Source: Clostridium sp. AF27-2AA
GTDB lineage: Bacteria; Bacillota; Clostridia; Lachnospirales; Lachnospiraceae
Direction: 5' to 3'
Assembly (NCBI RefSeq): GCF_003478505.1
Contig: NZ_QUFI01000003.1
Coordinates: 96,560 to 160,559, forward strand
Length of the DNA stretch: 64,000 nucleotides
Shown: piece after piece, positions 54,343 to 62,967 of the stretch
Layout of the letters: each line of letters opens with the position of its first letter
How positions within the stretch are numbered: the first letter of the stretch is position 1
Notes under the pieces: generated by a model
What the model was told of the DNA's origin: nothing
Database searches by the model: none
Seen by the model: the letters and a program-made list of their open reading frames with translations, nothing else
Program-made: the position numbers and the translations under genes

Positions 54343-55143
54343 TTATTTCCTCCCCCGCTGCGGGTTTGGATTTTTCAGCAAGTCCGACTTCTGTGCAATC
54401 TTTTTCAGCCACTTCTTTTCTTCCTCGGACAACTTCTTCAAATTCAATTTAAGCCGCTTACAGATAAATGCCAAAGACGCTTGCTCCGGGTCGCTGCCCT
54501 CTTTGGCGGTTTCCTCGGCGGTCTGCAAAAAATCTTCCAGTGGGTTATCCTCCGGGACGCTGAAAAAATCGTCCTTATGTGTTTCCCGCAGGTCGAGGGC
54601 TATCTTGTTTATGTCCTGCTGTATCACATAGCGACAAAAGCTGTCATCGTCAATATGGGCGGCGATAAGCTGCCTTAACTGCGGGTCGGTCAGGCCGGGA
54701 TTGTGCTGCTTCATAATCGTTGCGCTCATGGTATCTACTATGGCGTTTGCGGCCTGCACCTGCTTCACCGCCACGCCGTTCACATAGATTTCAAGGTCAG
54801 CCATGAGCCGGGGAAAATCCGGGTGTGTCGCCAGTTCACACAAGAGAGAATTGTCCATCAGCCCGCTTTTCAGCAGCTCAATCATATCATCACTCAAACG
54901 CAGGTCTGCAAGCTCGGCGTTTGGGTGATTTTTTGTTTTAGAGCGTCCCAGCAGGTAATCAACGGTCACTTCATAAACCTTTGCCAGATGGATAAGGGCA
55001 TGGTGGCTGATGTCCTTGAGATCGTCCCCCTCGTAACTGCCTAAAGCAGATTTGGAAAGGTGGGTTTCCTCCGCAAGCTGTTCCAGCGTCAGCCCTCGTT
55101 CCACACGCAGGTCTTTCAATCGTTCTTGTATGGATAGTTCCAT
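54343..55143 (-). CDS. XRE-family regulator with long C-terminal domain
   Basis: A 266-residue protein: an N-terminal Cro/C1 helix-turn-helix (RLKDLRVERGLTLEQLAEET, HLSKSALGSYEG), a linker YEVTVDYLLGRSKTKNHP, then about 180 helical residues ending in basic LKKIAQKSDLLKNPNPQRGRK. The length is typical of mobile-element regulators in Clostridia. Start 55143 has AAGGAGGGAG upstream; a longer frame starts at 55242 without support. It overlaps nothing but lies 35 bp after the next cargo gene and may control element genes. Confidence 0.85.
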   Translation of the reverse strand: MELSIQERLKDLRVERGLTLEQLAEETHLSKSALGSYEGDDLKDISHHALIHLAKVYEVTVDYLLGRSKTKNHPNAELADLRLSDDMIELLKSGLMDNSLLCELATHPDFPRLMADLEIYVNGVAVKQVQAANAIVDTMSATIMKQHNPGLTDPQLRQLIAAHIDDDSFCRYVIQQDINKIALDLRETHKDDFFSVPEDNPLEDFLQTAEETAKEGSDPEQASLAFICKRLKLNLKKLSEEEKKWLKKIAQKSDLLKNPNPQRGRK

Positions 55144-55177
55144 ACTCTCCCTCCTTGTCTGCTTGATAATCTGAAAG

Positions 55178-55657
55178 TTATTCGCACAATTCCTTACGGA
55201 TATTTTCGCAGTCTTTCGCCATTTCCAGCATATCTTCATCATCTACCATTTCATGAAGATCATATTCGAGTGGAGAAGCACAGAACTCTGCTAAAGCCCG
55301 ATTCATTGCTTGATCCTCCTCTGGCGTAGTTATGATTTTTACAAACCTATCTCGTTTTTCCCCATCAAACAGATTTTTTATATTGAACCCACCACTTTTC
55401 TTACTCTCAAGAATAAGTGCTGCCAAATCAGTTGCCAAATCAATAGCATAATAAAATTCGTGACATTGTCCCTCCGAATCAATGTATTCTAAATTGGGTG
55501 AGATATGGAAATTCCAGTTTAGTTTGCTAAGGCCAGTATCATTGAATATCTCACTCAGAGGTATTTCAGTTTTGCCTTTGTCATAGAGGTAGTCCACCAA
55601 GGTCAGGCTATCGTCTGTGCCACCGATATAGTTATACCAATATTTTTTAATATACAT
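55178..55657 (-). CDS. Hypothetical acidic protein, immunity-like
   Basis: A 159-residue acidic protein (start MYIKKYWYNYIGGTDDSLTL). It begins with a compact beta region, has one AIDLATDLAALILESKKSGG helix, and ends in an Asp/Glu-rich helix. GGAGGAG lies before the ATG. No family recognised with certainty; size, charge and position in accessory DNA are like contact-toxin immunity proteins. It is upstream of the XRE gene on the same strand and probably cotranscribed. Confidence 0.65.
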   Translation of the reverse strand: MYIKKYWYNYIGGTDDSLTLVDYLYDKGKTEIPLSEIFNDTGLSKLNWNFHISPNLEYIDSEGQCHEFYYAIDLATDLAALILESKKSGGFNIKNLFDGEKRDRFVKIITTPEEDQAMNRALAEFCASPLEYDLHEMVDDEDMLEMAKDCENIRKELCE

Positions 55658-56032
55658 TTTATCTCCTCCTTATCACTTCCGCTTTGTCGTTCTGTTTCTT
55701 TATTATATCACAATTCCGAGAGCGTGGAAATAGCTTGTTTTCCGGGCTGATTTCCTACCTTTCGGACATACGGCACAGGCAATCAAAAAAGTATACACTT
55801 GAGATAGTTCATCGATGGACAGCACCTTGAAAACCAAATGACCGTCCGAAAAGGAACACCCCGGCAGGGGAAGCACCGCAAGGAGCCGACTTCTGGACAC
55901 TTTGTCCAGAGGTCACTTCGGGAGAACTTGTCCCGAAGCTGTGGGGAGCGTGCCAACGCCGGAACACGCCGCAGGAATGGGGCAGGAAGCCTTTTCGGGG
56001 AGAACGGCAAAAGCGAAAAATGGAGGGAGCGC

Positions 56033-56446
56033 ATGAGAGATAACCCCTATAAAGACTTGCCACCGCTGGAACGCAGGCCGGACGGTTCCCTTTACCGCAT
56101 GACACCGGCGCAGAGGAAACAGGCGGCCAGCCTGATACGCCGGAAGTGCTGCTGCTGTGAGGACGGCAACTGCATTGTCCTTGACGATGGGGACACCTGC
56201 ACCTGCCCGCAGACGGTTTCTTTCTCGGTCTGCTGTAAGTGGTTCCGCTGGGCGGTTTTGCCGCTGGACGGGACGCTGGAGGCGGAGATTTTCCGGGATA
56301 AGGACACGAAACGCTGCGCTATATGCGGACAAGCCTTTCTCCCAAAATCCAACCGGGCAAAATACTGTCCCGGCTGTGCCGCCAGAGTTCACAGGCGGCA
56401 GAAAACAGAAAGTGAACGGAAAAGGAGGTCTTGTGTGGACAGTTAG
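56033..56446 (+). CDS. Cysteine-rich mobile-element protein
   Basis: A 137-residue protein with many cysteines: RRKCCCCEDGNCIVL, DTCTCPQTV, VCCKWF, then a zinc-ribbon-like RCAICGQAFLPKSNRAKYCP ahead of GCAARVHRRQ. I recognise the cysteine-rich VLP type found in clostridial mobilizable elements. Start 56033 has GGAGGGAG upstream. It opens the plus-strand mobility cluster. It may bind DNA through its zinc sites; not proven. Confidence 0.75.
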   Translation: MRDNPYKDLPPLERRPDGSLYRMTPAQRKQAASLIRRKCCCCEDGNCIVLDDGDTCTCPQTVSFSVCCKWFRWAVLPLDGTLEAEIFRDKDTKRCAICGQAFLPKSNRAKYCPGCAARVHRRQKTESERKRRSCVDS

Positions 56447-56557
56447 GGGCTGAAAAGTCCTTGATTTACAAGGCTTTACAAGCACAGAACAGGGGCAGGC
56501 AATAGAAACTACCGTCTGCCCCCAGAAACAGGCTTCTAACCGTCCACAAAACACGAT

Positions 56558-56953
56558 ATGACAAACACCATTTATATCCATCAGCCGGAAAAGGCGGTCA
56601 GCTTTACCCGGCTTCCGAATTTCCTTTTTGAAGCCCCCACATTCACACCCCTGTCCAACGAAGCAAAGGTACTGTATGCCTTTATCCTGCGCCGGACAGA
56701 CCTGTCCCGGAAAAACGGCTGGGCAGATGAATATGGGCGGATTTACCTCTACTATCCCATCAACGAAGTAGTGGAGCTGCTCCACTGCGGGCGGCAGAAG
56801 GCGGTCAACACCCTGCGGGAACTGCAATATGCCGGACTGGTGGAAATCCAGAAGCAGGGCTGTGGAAAACCCAATCGCATTTACCCAAAATCCTATGAAG
56901 CGGTTCCAAACACCGACTTCAAGAAATCCAGTTATGGAACGCCGGAGGGCTGA
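56558..56953 (+). CDS. RepA_N-like replication initiator, short form
   Basis: A 131-residue protein resembling the N-terminal winged-helix domain of RepA_N initiators: FTRLPNFLFEAPTFTPLSNE, KVLYAFILRRTDLSRKNGWADE, the IYLYYPINEV block, LLHCGRQKAVNTLRELQYAG and GLVEIQKQGCGKPNRIYPK. Full RepA proteins are longer, so this is either a truncated initiator or a regulator. It lies between the Cys-rich gene and the relaxase. Confidence 0.75.
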   Translation: MTNTIYIHQPEKAVSFTRLPNFLFEAPTFTPLSNEAKVLYAFILRRTDLSRKNGWADEYGRIYLYYPINEVVELLHCGRQKAVNTLRELQYAGLVEIQKQGCGKPNRIYPKSYEAVPNTDFKKSSYGTPEG

Positions 56954-57137
56954 AAAGCGTACCTGACAAGTACGAAAATCAATCCTCTTGAAGTACGAAA
57001 ACCGGACGGAAGATAGAAATACAGAGATTAAAACGATTTTATTTATATCAATTCCATTCCAATCCTATCAGAGCTATTTCCGGCGGGATTTTCCTGTGGA
57101 AAAGTCCCGGAAAGGAAAGGAACGGGGAAAGGAGTTT

Positions 57138-58079
57138 ATGGCACAACACGCAATTTTGCGGTTTGAGAAACACAAGGGCAACCCGGCAAGGCCGCTGGAA
57201 GCCCATCACGAACGGCAGAAAGAGCAATACGCCAGCAACCCCGACATTGATACCAGCCGAAGCAAATACAATTTCCACATCATCAAGCCAGAGGGCAGGT
57301 ACTATCATTTTATTCAAAACCGTATCGAACAGGCCGGTTGCCGTACAAGGAAAGACAGCACCCGGTTTGTCGATACGCTCATTACCGCCAGCCCAGAGTT
57401 TTTCAAGAAGAAGTCGCCAAAGGAGATACAGGAATTTTTCCAGAGGGCGGCTGATTTCTTAATCGGGCGGGTAGGCCGGGAAAATATCGTGTCGGCGGTG
57501 GTACACATGGACGAGAAAACGCCCCACCTGCATTTGACCTTTGTTCCGCTGACAAAGGACAACCGCCTGTGTGCAAAGGAGATTATCGGCAACCGGGCAA
57601 ACCTGACAAAGTGGCAGGACGATTTTCACGCCTATATGGTGGAGAAATATCCTGACTTGGAGCGTGGGGAAAGCGCCAGCAAGACAGGCAGGAAGCATAT
57701 CCCCACCCGTCTGTTCAAACAGGCGGTTTCCCTCTCCCGGCAGGCCAGAGCCATTGAAGCCACGCTGGACGGCATTAACCCGCTGAATGCCGGAAAGAAA
57801 AAAGAGGAAGCCCTCTCCATGCTGAAAAAGTGGTTCCCACAGATGGAGAATTTCTCCGGGCAGTTGAAAAAATACAAGGTCACAATCGATGACCTGTTAG
57901 CGGAAAATGAAAAGCTGGAAGCAAGGGCCAAAGCCAGTGAAAAAGGCAAGATGAAAGATACGATGGAACGGGCAAAGCTGGAAAGCGAGCTGAAAGACAT
58001 TCAGCGGCTGGTAGACCGTATCCCGCCGGAGGTGCTGGCAGAGCTGAAACGGCAGCAGCGACACACAAGGGAACGGTGA
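57138..58079 (+). CDS. MobV-type relaxase
   Basis: A 313-residue Mob/Pre-type relaxase. N-terminal AILRFEKHKG, then NIVSAVVHMDEKTPHLHLTF with the metal-binding His cluster near residue 125, and a coiled C-terminal region (LLAENEKLEARAKASEKG). Start 57138 follows GGGGAAAGGAG; the longer frame from 56988 is not supported. It would nick an oriT in this transposon to allow mobilization by a helper element. Confidence 0.88.
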   Translation: MAQHAILRFEKHKGNPARPLEAHHERQKEQYASNPDIDTSRSKYNFHIIKPEGRYYHFIQNRIEQAGCRTRKDSTRFVDTLITASPEFFKKKSPKEIQEFFQRAADFLIGRVGRENIVSAVVHMDEKTPHLHLTFVPLTKDNRLCAKEIIGNRANLTKWQDDFHAYMVEKYPDLERGESASKTGRKHIPTRLFKQAVSLSRQARAIEATLDGINPLNAGKKKEEALSMLKKWFPQMENFSGQLKKYKVTIDDLLAENEKLEARAKASEKGKMKDTMERAKLESELKDIQRLVDRIPPEVLAELKRQQRHTRER

Positions 58080-58149
58080 TTGATGGCAGAAAACATTTCA
58101 CGCCGCAGCATGGCGGCACTGCACTTTGAAAATTAAATACGGAGGTACT

Positions 58150-58341
58150 ATGGAGCATATCAGATACAAGAAAGAAACCGAAGTCGTGACTTTTCAGGGA
58201 AAGGAAATCACGCTGGAAAATCTCTCCCCGGTGTTCACGCCGGAGCAGGAAGCGGCAAAACGCCGGGAGCTGGAACAGCAGCTTTATGAGGTGTTCCGCA
58301 AGTATGCCGACAAGCGGCAGAGTGAGGAAGCCGGGGCATAA
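58150..58341 (+). CDS. Small conserved mobile-element protein
   Basis: A 63-residue acidic protein: HIRYKKETEVVTFQGKEITL, then NLSPVFTPEQEAAKRRELEQ and a helical tail. ACGGAGG lies before the ATG. Proteins of this kind recur between relaxase and recombinase in clostridial mobilizable elements. Function unknown; an excisionase-like or regulatory role is possible. Confidence 0.65.
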   Translation: MEHIRYKKETEVVTFQGKEITLENLSPVFTPEQEAAKRRELEQQLYEVFRKYADKRQSEEAGA

Positions 58342-58435
58342 GATTTTCCGAAGCCATCGTTGATTTGCGGGGCTGCTGGCGGTATAATAAAACTGTCAGC
58401 AGCTCCGTTTCTTTTTTAAGAAAAGGAGCGACAAT

Positions 58436-59947
58436 ATGAATAATCGAATAGACGCAATCTATGCAAGACAATCGGTAGACAAAAAGGACAGCATTTCCAT
58501 TGAAAGCCAGATTGAATTTTGCAAATACGAGTTGAAAGGCGGTAACTGCAAGGAATACACAGACAAAGGGTACAGCGGCAAGAACACAGACCGTCCGAAG
58601 TTTCAAGAACTGGTGCGGGACATCAAGCAGGGCTTAATTGCAAAGGTCGTGGTTTACAAGCTCGACCGTATCAGCCGTTCCATTCTGGACTTTGCCAACA
58701 TGATGGAGCTGTTCCAACAGTACAATGTAGAGTTTGTGTCCTCTACGGAAAAGTTTGATACCTCCACCCCGATGGGGCGGGCGATGCTGAATATCTGTAT
58801 CGTGTTCGCCCAGCTTGAGAGAGAAACCATACAGAAGCGGGTAACGGACGCTTACTATTCCCGCAGCCAACGAGGTTTCAAGATGGGTGGAAAAGCCCCT
58901 TACGGCTTCCATACAGAGCCGATCAAGATGGACGGTATCAACACAAAAAAGCTGGTGGTAAACTCGGATGAAGCGGCAAATATCCGGCTGATGTTCGAGA
59001 TGTACGCCCAGCCCACAACCTCCTACGGGGACATTACCCGGTACTTTGCCGAACAGGGGATTTTATTCAACGGCAAAGAGCTGATACGCCCCACGCTGGC
59101 GCAGATGTTACGCAATCCTGTCTATGTGCAGGCAGACCTTGATGTGTACGAATTTTTCAAAAGTCAAGGGACGGTCATTGTCAATGACGCTGCCGATTTT
59201 ACAGGCATGAACGGCTGCTATCTGTATCAAGGGCGGGATGTGAAGCCCAGCAAAAAGAACGACTTGAAAGACCAAATGCTGGTACTGGCTCCCCATGAGG
59301 GCATTGTTCCCTCCGACATCTGGCTGACCTGCCGTAAGAAGCTGATGAACAACATGAAAATCCAGTCTGCCCGGAAAGCCACCCACACATGGCTGGCGGG
59401 AAAAATCAAGTGCGGGAACTGCGGGTATGCCCTTATGAGTATCTTCAATCCCTCCGGGAAGCAATACCTTCGCTGTACGAAACGGCTGGATAACAAGAGT
59501 TGTCCGGGGTGCGGGAAAATCATCACTTCGGAACTGGAAGCGGTTGTTTATCAGCAGATGGTAAAGAAACTGGCAAGCTACAAGACGCTGACAGGCAGAA
59601 AAAAAGCGGCAAATGCAAACCCGAAAATCGCCGCCCTGCAAGTGGAGCTTGCCCATGTGGACGGCGAGATTGAAAAACTGGTGGACAGTCTGACGGGCGC
59701 AAACAATGTGCTACTCTCCTATGTGAATGTGAAGATAGCAGAACTGGACGGGCGCAAGCAGAACCTTCTGGCGAGGATAGCGGAACTAACGGTGGAAGCC
59801 ATTAGCCCGGAACAGGTCAGCCAGATTTCCGGCTACCTCGACACTTGGGAGAATGTATCTTTTGACGACAAGCGGCGGGTGGTGGATTTGATGATTACCA
59901 CCGTTGCCGCTACAAGCGACAGCTTGAATATCACATGGAAAATCTGA
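58436..59947 (+). CDS. Large serine recombinase (TnpX-like)
   Basis: A 503-residue recombinase. The catalytic domain (1-150) has the nucleophile Ser in IYARQSVDKKDSIS and the Arg cluster in VVYKLDRISRS; then comes a recombinase domain (about 170-270) and a zinc-ribbon (KCGNCGYAL and NKSCPGCGKI), followed by a coiled coil (about 400-450). AAGGAGCGAC precedes the ATG. It lies 58 bp from the right end of the transposon and should act on the TT-core ends described there. Confidence 0.93.
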   Translation: MNNRIDAIYARQSVDKKDSISIESQIEFCKYELKGGNCKEYTDKGYSGKNTDRPKFQELVRDIKQGLIAKVVVYKLDRISRSILDFANMMELFQQYNVEFVSSTEKFDTSTPMGRAMLNICIVFAQLERETIQKRVTDAYYSRSQRGFKMGGKAPYGFHTEPIKMDGINTKKLVVNSDEAANIRLMFEMYAQPTTSYGDITRYFAEQGILFNGKELIRPTLAQMLRNPVYVQADLDVYEFFKSQGTVIVNDAADFTGMNGCYLYQGRDVKPSKKNDLKDQMLVLAPHEGIVPSDIWLTCRKKLMNNMKIQSARKATHTWLAGKIKCGNCGYALMSIFNPSGKQYLRCTKRLDNKSCPGCGKIITSELEAVVYQQMVKKLASYKTLTGRKKAANANPKIAALQVELAHVDGEIEKLVDSLTGANNVLLSYVNVKIAELDGRKQNLLARIAELTVEAISPEQVSQISGYLDTWENVSFDDKRRVVDLMITTVAATSDSLNITWKI

Positions 59948-59980
59948 CGGGCGGAACCCCTCCCGTCAGATACCTACTCT

Positions 59981-59999
59981 GTGTAGTCCCTTGTAAACT
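59981..59999 (-). repeat. Right terminal repeat of the transposon
   Basis: Reverse complement reads AGTTTACAAGGGACTACAC; pairs with the left repeat at 53050 with one mismatch and the same 5-nt distance to the TT core. Confidence 0.85.
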
Positions 60000-60006
60000 G
60001 TACTTT

Positions 60007-61008
60007 GCGCAGGTATTAACACCAATCTATGAGGAACAGTTCCATGACCAAAGTTATGGATTCAGACCGAATAGATGTGCACAACAAGCAATCCTAACAG
60101 CACTTGATATGATGAATGACGGTAATGACTGGATTGTAGACATCGACATGGAAAAGTTCTTTGACACAGTAAATCATGACAAGCTTATGACTATCATAGG
60201 CAGAACCATTAAAGATGGAGATGTCATATCTATCGTTAGAAAATACCTTGTCAGCGGAATCATGATAGATGATGAATATGAGGATTCCATTGTGGGGACA
60301 CCACAAGGAGGAAATCTCTCGCCATTATTGGCAAACATCATGCTGAATGAACTTGATAAGGAAATGGAAAAGCGAGGGCTTAACTTTGTACGATATGCGG
60401 ATGACTGTATTATTATGGTCGGAAGCGAAATGTCTGCCAACAGAGTCATGAGAAATATTTCACGATTCATTGAAAAGAAGCTAGGGCTCAAAGTCAACAT
60501 GAGCAAGAGCAAGGTAGATAAACCACAAGGACTTAAATACCTTGGATTCGGTTTTTACTTTGATTCAAGAGCGCATCAGTTTAAGGCGAAACCACATGCA
60601 AAATCGGTAGCAAAGTTTAAGAAAAGGATGAAAGAATTCACTTGTCGTAGTTGGGGTGTCAGCAACAGTTATAAAGTAGAGAAGCTTAACCAGCTCATTA
60701 GAGGGTGGATTAACTACTTCAAAATAGGAAACATGAAAACACTCTGCAAACAATTAGATTCAAACATTCGTTACAGACTTCGTATGTGTATATGGAAACA
60801 ATGGAAGACACCACAAAATCGTGCAAAGAACTTGATAAAACTTGGAATTAACAAATATACAGCATGGAAAGTTGCATATGCAGGGGATAGGATTGCCTAT
60901 GTATGCAACAAGGGTGCTATGAACGTTGCAATAAGCAATGAGAGACTAACCCGATTTGGATTAGTCTCAATGATGGATTACTACGCCGAAAGGTGTGTTA
61001 CTTGCTAA
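60007..61008 (+). pseudogene. ltrA: Intron reverse transcriptase, C-terminal part
   Basis: Continues the RT frame from 53044: AQVLTPIYEEQFHDQSYGFR (RT2), WIVDIDMEKFFDTVNHDKL (RT3), GTPQGGNLSPLLANIMLNEL (RT4), FVRYADDCIIM with the catalytic YADD (RT5), then a maturase X-domain region (LNQLIRGWINYFKIGNM). No HNH endonuclease domain, as usual for group IIC. All catalytic residues are intact, so only the transposon blocks the protein. Confidence 0.9.
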
Positions 61009-61094
61009 GTTGATTGAACCGCCGTATACGGAACCGTACGTACGGTGGTGTGAGAGGTCGGGAAAATTTATTTAATTTTCCCTCCTACTCGATT

Positions 61095-61273
61095 AGTAAG
61101 AAGGATTTCGGCATGAAGCCAACAGATCGCTCAGGCGATGCCGAAGGGGAACGCAGAAGCTCCCAGGCAAAAGGACCGGTTTCGGACGACGCTCCGAAAA
61201 GGCTGGGCGGCAGCGCCCGACCACCGAAGGTGCAACCTCCCAAAGCGGAGGGAATCTCTCAGGTAACTCAACG
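61095..61273 (+). promoter_or_regulatory. Tandem glycine riboswitch
   Basis: Two aptamers in series. First: GCCGAAGGGGAACGC, then GCTCCCAGGCAAAAGGACCG. Second: ACCACCGAAGGTGCAA, then GGAATCTCTCAGGTAAC. These CCGAAGG and CTCNCAGGCAAAAGGAC blocks are the glycine-riboswitch core. A terminator follows at once. The usual target (glycine cleavage or amino-acid symporter gene) is absent; the next gene is on the other strand. Confidence 0.88.
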
Positions 61274-61312
61274 GGGCACAAAACCGTAAAGGGCGGTTTT
61301 GTGCCCTTTTTT
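61274..61312 (+). terminator. Terminator of the glycine riboswitch
   Basis: GGGCACAAAACCG (61274-61286) pairs perfectly with CGGTTTTGTGCCC (61294-61306), then six Ts. Acts as the expression platform. Confidence 0.93.
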
Positions 61313-61349
61313 GCTGTCCTAAAAAAGAAACGGAGGAGCGGTATAGCCA

Positions 61350-61901
61350 TCACTCCGAGGCGATGTCGAGACCGGCGTCCCCACCTCCGCCGGGGACGGA
61401 GATCTCCGCCTCGCCCGCGATCTCGCTGGCGGTCTTTTCTTCGCCGTTTTTTTCCTCCCCGTCCTCAAAGAGGGAGTCGTACTTCTCGCCGTCTCCCTCT
61501 TGCAGCATGGCCGCGGTCTTGGCCGCCATGTAAAGCTCGTGGTTGTATTCCATCAGCCGCTGTTCATCCTCCGGAGGGACTTGGCCGCCGGAGGCGATGC
61601 GGTGGTAGATCTCCAGCATCTTGCCCATCTCCTCTGCGGCCTTCGACAGAGCATTGCCCTGCTGCTTTGCAACCTCGGCGTTGTGGATGGCAGTCTCCCG
61701 CTCGATGATGCTCTCCATCACGCCCTGGGCCTCGTTGTATTGCGCGTCCACGGCGGACAGTTCACGGGAGATCTCCACACGATCCACATTGGGCGCGCCG
61801 CCCTGCTGGCAATTTTTGAGCGCCTGCGACAGGTCGCGTTTCCGTGTCCACAGCGTATCCATCTGCGCGGCGTATGCCTTCTTCGCATCTTGAATTTTCA
61901 T
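61350..61901 (-). CDS. Conserved hypothetical helical protein, high GC
   Basis: A 183-residue, mostly helical protein: KIQDAKKAYAAQMDTLWTRK, KQQGNALSKAAEEMGKMLEI, GQVPPEDEQRLMEYNHELYM and an acidic tail. I recognise it as a conserved clostridial type of unknown role. Its GC content and Arg/Ala-rich codon use are well above the neighbours, pointing to a different donor. AGGAGG lies before the ATG, and GCCGATAA elements lie upstream. It is convergent with the orphan riboswitch. Confidence 0.65.
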   Translation of the reverse strand: MKIQDAKKAYAAQMDTLWTRKRDLSQALKNCQQGGAPNVDRVEISRELSAVDAQYNEAQGVMESIIERETAIHNAEVAKQQGNALSKAAEEMGKMLEIYHRIASGGQVPPEDEQRLMEYNHELYMAAKTAAMLQEGDGEKYDSLFEDGEEKNGEEKTASEIAGEAEISVPGGGGDAGLDIASE

Positions 61902-62193
61902 TGCGGAACCTCCTGTCTAAATGTTTTTCATATCCTTATTATCGGCAGAAAAATGTTTTTCATATCCTTATTATCGACAGAAAAGGGTCCGGATTTAAGC
62001 CGGAGCACGGAAAACAGGGCAAAAGCTTAACTGATCGTGGGCAAGACCACTGCCGGACCGCCCTTCCTCGACAAGACATTGTGGGAACAAACGCTCCGGT
62101 TGAAACCGAGAAGGGGAGAGAACATCATGAAAAAAGCGAATCGTGGTCCAAAACTGTGAAAGAACAGAACGTGGAGTCATTGGGCGTACAAAT
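61902..62193. other. Intergenic patch with scraps
   Basis: Holds the 32-bp duplication and below it GC-mixed sequence without a gene. A ribosome site with ATG at 62127 opens a frame of only a few codons. Confidence 0.4.
61921..61984. repeat. 32-bp tandem duplication
   Basis: Two copies of a 32-bp unit (ATGTTTTTCATATCC, TTATTATCG, G or A, CAGAAAA) at 61921-61952 and 61953-61984, differing at one base. On the minus strand each holds GCCGATAA or GTCGATAA. Confidence 0.85.
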
Positions 62194-62463
62194 TTAAAAT
62201 TCCTCTACACCGAAAAATCGCAGTTGGGAACCATGATCCATATCCATACTTATAATAGGTTGATGCAAGGCATAGAGTAATGGTGAAATATCGAAGGAAA
62301 TCTTGCGACGCTGTTTCAAGTGTGGTAAGATAATACTATACATTATTAGTTCCAAAAAGTTGATAAGTGGGCATTGCCCCGAGATCGATATGATCAGGGG
62401 ATGCCTACAGAAGGGCTTTCCCTGTTTATATAAAATATCACAGAGAAAGTGAGGAAGATGCAC
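62194..62463 (-). pseudogene. Possible transposase C-terminal scrap
   Basis: An 89-codon minus frame ending ISMDMDHGSQLRFFGVEEF. The M-D-H-x-x-x-L-R-F-F ending resembles tails of clostridial transposases. No start signal. Uncertain. Confidence 0.25.
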
Positions 62464-62967
62464 GGATTTTGAAAAGAAACATCAGGAAGATCTGCAAAGA
62501 CTCAGAGGTTTCCGCTTATTGGATGATGACTTCATGACGAAAGTATTTGAAGATATCCAGTGTGCGGAACTGTTGCTTCGGATCATCCTGAACGATGAAA
62601 GCATCAACGTTCTGGAAGTACACAGTCAGCGTGGCATCAAGAACTTACAGGGCCGGTCCGTAAGACTGGACATTCTTGCTATCGATAGTCATGGCCGTGT
62701 ATTTAATGTAGAGGTTCAGCGGAGTGACAAAGGTGCTGGCGCGAAGAGGGCCCGATACAACAGCGCATTGATTGATGCGAATGTCACCGAACCAGGTGAT
62801 TTGTATGAGGCTCTGAATGAGACTTTCGTAATCTTCATTACAGAAAATGATGTTATGAAAGCAGATCTCCCAATCTATCATATTGATAGGGTTGTAAAGG
62901 AAACTGGGAAATTGTTTAAGGATGAGGCGCATATCATATATGTGAATTCCCAGATTAAGGATGCTTT
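62462..62967 (+). pseudogene. PD-(D/E)XK nuclease family transposase (Rpn-like), truncated
   Basis: The frame reads DFEKKHQEDLQRLRGFRLLD, then DDFMTKVFEDIQCAELLLRI, the start of Rpn/PF12784-type proteins, but the expected start codon is ACG (62462). The nuclease core is present: VRLDILAIDSHGRVFNVEVQ with the Asp and E-V-Q variant of ExK, followed by DLYEALNETFVIFITENDV and AHIIYVNSQIKDA. Homology stops at about 62967, where chemotaxis-receptor DNA begins; further codons to 63175 are foreign. Confidence 0.65.

Larger units (their letters stand above)
53043..60006 (+). mobile_element. Serine-recombinase mobilizable transposon in the intron RT gene
   Basis: Both ends can be read: TT core at 53043-53044 and 60005-60006, a 5-nt spacer on each side, then a 19-bp inverted repeat with one mismatch (AGTTTACAAGGAACTACAC at 53050-53068; reverse complement at 59981-59999 with G for A). 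Removing one TT and the interior restores the RT codon frame (ATT|GCG). Contents: hairpin-rich left arm, DUF6882-like gene, XRE regulator, immunity-like gene, Cys-rich protein, RepA-N-like protein, MobV relaxase, small protein and large serine recombinase. Confidence 0.9.
52275..61093 (+). ncRNA. Group IIC intron, interrupted in its ORF
   Basis: The 5' part (TTGCGCGCCATGGGCGCG, then GGGTGTAAGTCCCGAACACG, GCAAGGGTGTCC and GTGGAATCTGAAGGAAGC) matches domain I of IIC introns such as the Oceanobacillus iheyensis one. The 3' part after the RT stop holds domain V (TTGAACCGCCGTATACGGAA, then CCGTACGTACGGTGGTGTGA) and a domain VI hairpin (GGGAAAATTTATT/AATTTTCCC). 5' and 3' ends are placed to within a few bases. 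A 7-kb transposon lies inside the reverse transcriptase gene. Confidence 0.85.

Noticed and set aside
55913..56827. Minus-strand frame of 304 codons
   Set aside because: Antisense to the Cys-rich and RepA-like genes, both with good starts and recognised motifs.
61500..62030. Plus-strand frame of 176 codons
   Set aside because: Antisense to the high-GC helical protein and reads through the 32-bp duplication; no family.
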